NCBI RefSeq assembly: GCF_000472425.1
Contig: NZ_AXAI01000014.1
Coordinates: forward strand, 168-64,167
Direction of reading: 5' to 3'
From: Bradyrhizobium sp. Tv2a-2
Lineage (GTDB): Bacteria > Pseudomonadota > Alphaproteobacteria > Rhizobiales > Xanthobacteraceae
DNA: 64,000 bases
The notes below the pieces were generated by a model, which was not told the DNA's origin, made no database searches, and saw only the letters and a program-made list of their open reading frames with translations. This document shows, piece after piece, positions 62,394 to 64,000 of this stretch (its first letter is position 1; the number at the start of each line of letters is the position of its first letter). A program made the translations under genes and the position numbers.

Positions 62394-63206
62394 ATGCAGG
62401 GACCCGAGGAGGATGCCGGCCTGGCCGGCAAGGTCGCGCTGATCAGTGGCGGTGGCGCGGCCGGCGACGGAATCGGCAATGGCCGGGCCGCGGCCATTCT
62501 GCTCGCGCGCGCCGGCACAAAGGTGCTGGTGGCCGATCGCGAGCTGGCGCTGGCACAGCGCACCGTCGAGATGATCGTGGCCGAGGGCGGGACGGCCATC
62601 GCCGCAAGCGGCGACGTCACCAATGAGGGCGACTGCAAAGCGCTGGTCGACACCTGCGTCGAGCGCTTCGGCCGGCTGGACTTTCTCGACAACAATGTCG
62701 GCATCGGCAGCCGCGGCAGCGTGGTTGCGGAGAAGGCCGAGCAGTATCGCCGCGTCATGCAGGTCAATGTCGAGAGCATGTTCCTGCTCTCAAAATATGT
62801 CATTCCAGCCATGATCAAGACCGCCGGCGGCGGTGCAATCGTCAACATCTCCTCGATCTCGGCGCTGCGGCCGCGCGGGCTTACCACCTACAGCACCTCC
62901 AAGGCCGCCGTGATCGGGCTGACCCGTGCGATGGCCGTCGATCACGGGCGAGACAATATCCGCGTCAACTGCATCTGCCCGGGACCGATGTACACGCCGA
63001 TGGTCTACGCCCGCGGCATGAGCGAGGCAGCGCGCAGCCAACGGGCGAAAGCCTCGGTGCTCAAGCGCGAAGGCACCGGCTGGGATGTCGGCCACGCGGT
63101 GCGCTTCCTGCTCTCCGACCATGCCCGCTATATCACGGGCCAGGTGCTGGTGGTCGATGGCGGCGTCACGTTGCAGGCGCCGGAGCGGGAATCACAAGAA
63201 CACTGA
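62394..63206 (+). CDS. Short-chain dehydrogenase/reductase (SDR)
   Basis: A 270-aa classical SDR. The nucleotide loop is LISGGGAAGDGIGNGRA (17-33), longer than the usual TGxxxGxG. The active site is Ser153/Ser154 (NISSISALRP), Tyr166 and Lys170 (TYSTSK). The family reduces or oxidises hydroxyl groups with NAD(P)H. The ATG at 62394 follows AAAAAGGACAAG. It heads a set with a CMD-family gene (22 bp away) and a second, related SDR gene. The set probably works on one carbonyl or hydroxy compound; the substrate is unknown. Confidence 0.9.
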   Translation: MQGPEEDAGLAGKVALISGGGAAGDGIGNGRAAAILLARAGTKVLVADRELALAQRTVEMIVAEGGTAIAASGDVTNEGDCKALVDTCVERFGRLDFLDNNVGIGSRGSVVAEKAEQYRRVMQVNVESMFLLSKYVIPAMIKTAGGGAIVNISSISALRPRGLTTYSTSKAAVIGLTRAMAVDHGRDNIRVNCICPGPMYTPMVYARGMSEAARSQRAKASVLKREGTGWDVGHAVRFLLSDHARYITGQVLVVDGGVTLQAPERESQEH

Positions 63207-63228
63207 TCCAACCCAGAGAGGAAACTGC

Positions 63229-63783
63229 ATGGCCCGCCTGCCCTATCTCGAGGCCGACCAGGTCGCGCCCGAATATCGCGACATGCTCAGGCGCAACACC
63301 AATCTGCACAAGCTGCTGGTCAACTCGCCCGACATGGCGCGCGCCTTCAACGGCGTTGGCGGCTATATCCGCTTCAAGAGCAAGCTCAACCCGCGCCTGC
63401 GCGAGCTTGCGATCCTGCAGGTCGGCTGGCTGGAGCAGTCCGAATACGAATTCACCCATCATGTGAAGATCGGCAGGGAATTCGGCGTCACCGACGAAGA
63501 CATCGCGGGCTTGATCGCGGAGACCGAGGACAAGACCTCGAATCTCGAGCCGCTGGCAAAGACCATCCTGAAAGGCGCGCGCGAAATGGCGCGCGAGCTT
63601 GCGATGTCGGACGCAACCTTTGCCGAGATCAAGAGCCATCTCTCCGACGAGGAGATGGTCGACCTCGTGCTCACCATCGCCTTCTACTGCGCCGTGGTGC
63701 GCGTGCTCGCCACCATGAAAATGGACAACGAACCCTATTACAAAGAGGTGCTGGAACAGTACCCGATGCCGGGAGTGAAATGA
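63229..63783 (+). CDS. Carboxymuconolactone decarboxylase (CMD) family protein
   Basis: A 184-aa helical protein. RLRELAILQVGWLEQSEYEFTHHV at residues 49-72 (quoted in part) matches the CMD motif with an E-Y-E-x-x-HH active region; there is no CxxC pair, so it is not an AhpD peroxidase. Members act as decarboxylases or lactonases. AGAGAGGAA precedes the ATG at 63229. It lies between two SDR genes with tight spacing (22 bp and 1 bp). Confidence 0.87.
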   Translation: MARLPYLEADQVAPEYRDMLRRNTNLHKLLVNSPDMARAFNGVGGYIRFKSKLNPRLRELAILQVGWLEQSEYEFTHHVKIGREFGVTDEDIAGLIAETEDKTSNLEPLAKTILKGAREMARELAMSDATFAEIKSHLSDEEMVDLVLTIAFYCAVVRVLATMKMDNEPYYKEVLEQYPMPGVK

Positions 63784-63784
63784 C

Positions 63785-64000
63785 ATGCGCCTGAAGGATC
63801 GGACGGCAATCGTGGTCGGCGCCGGACAAAGCCCCGGCGAAGGCATGGGCAACGGCCGCGCCACCGCGCTCACATTTGCGCGCGAGGGCGCCAAGGTTCT
63901 CTGCGTCGATCACAACCTCGCCTCCGCCCAGGAAACCGTCGAGATGATCGCGGCGAAGGGCGGCACCGCCGCGCCCTTCAAGGCCGACGTCACCAAGACA
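63785..64000 (+). CDS. SDR-family dehydrogenase, N-terminal part (cut by window edge)
   Basis: The first 72 codons read MRLKDRTAIVVGAGQSPGEG then MGNGRATALTFAREG. This is a Rossmann-fold N-terminus whose extended glycine-rich loop (GAGQSPGEGMGNG) resembles that of the SDR at 62394, so the two are probably duplicates or act in series. The gene starts 1 bp after the CMD stop codon and continues off the right edge. Confidence 0.85.
   Translation, partial: MRLKDRTAIVVGAGQSPGEGMGNGRATALTFAREGAKVLCVDHNLASAQETVEMIAAKGGTAAPFKADVTKT

Noticed and set aside
61847..62626. Plus-strand open frame of 259 codons before the SDR gene
   Set aside because: It overlaps the SDR start in the wrong frame; the composition looks non-coding and the region holds the binding-protein remnant on the other strand.

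Overview
The window reads as chromosome of a Bradyrhizobium-type alphaproteobacterium. It is GC-rich, with dense cotranscribed genes. At the left end lies a microaerobic control block whose proteins align residue for residue with what I remember of Bradyrhizobium FixL (heme His200, phospho-His291), FixJ (Asp55) and FixK2 (232 aa, Cys183). No rRNA, tRNA or CRISPR array was found.

Layout. 1-5.4 kb: the first 88 codons of fixN (cbb3 oxidase, leaving the left edge), a uspA-CBS pair, then fixL-fixJ-receiver-fixK2. FixK-type boxes lie before fixN and inside the regulatory array, an imperfect one lies before uspA, and a FixJ-like site lies before fixK2. 5.4-12.8 kb: MFS exporter, periplasmic PRC-barrel protein, glycogen-debranching-like enzyme, ABC exporter, glycosyltransferase. 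12.8-18.4 kb: GntR/FCD regulator divergent from a complete branched-chain-amino-acid-type (Liv) ABC operon. 18.5-22.7 kb: alkylsulfatase and acyl-CoA dehydrogenase divergent from an IclR regulator. 22.9-30.2 kb: a Bug-type binding protein, then a TetR-linked island. The island has an NMT1/SsuA-type binding protein, a permease, an epimerase-like protein, a GNAT protein, a DapA-family aldolase and an ATPase. 30.2-35.3 kb: ferric/AEP-type ABC transporter operon ending in an isopropylmalate/tartrate-type dehydrogenase. 35.5-36.9 kb: DHA2 exporter.

37-43 kb: a two-subunit Tat-exported molybdenum hydroxylase followed by fccB-like, soxX, soxY, soxZ and soxA genes, with no soxB or soxCD. 43.1-45.5 kb: NCS2-like permease with a biuret-hydrolase-like cysteine hydrolase. 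45.8-50.4 kb: hotdog-fold protein divergent from a fused 1158-aa indolepyruvate:ferredoxin oxidoreductase. 50.4-53.5 kb: a repeat-rich segment around an FMO-like monooxygenase. 53.5-57.8 kb: HtrA-like protease, small-subunit/GMC dehydrogenase pair, secreted SNase-like protein. 57.8-61.7 kb: cyoABCD quinol oxidase. 61.9-64 kb: a decayed ABC binding-protein gene, then SDR - CMD-family - SDR (cut by the right edge).

Read together, the window holds two terminal-oxidase systems (high-affinity cbb3 under FixK-type control, and bo3-type cyo) and several transporter-plus-catabolism modules, most with their own local regulator. The main structural finds are two candidate regulator-operator pairings (GntR and TetR), a 95-nt two-hairpin repeat with compensatory base changes, and the soxB-less sox cluster joined to a molybdenum hydroxylase. 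Family assignments rest on reading motifs by eye; no database search was run.
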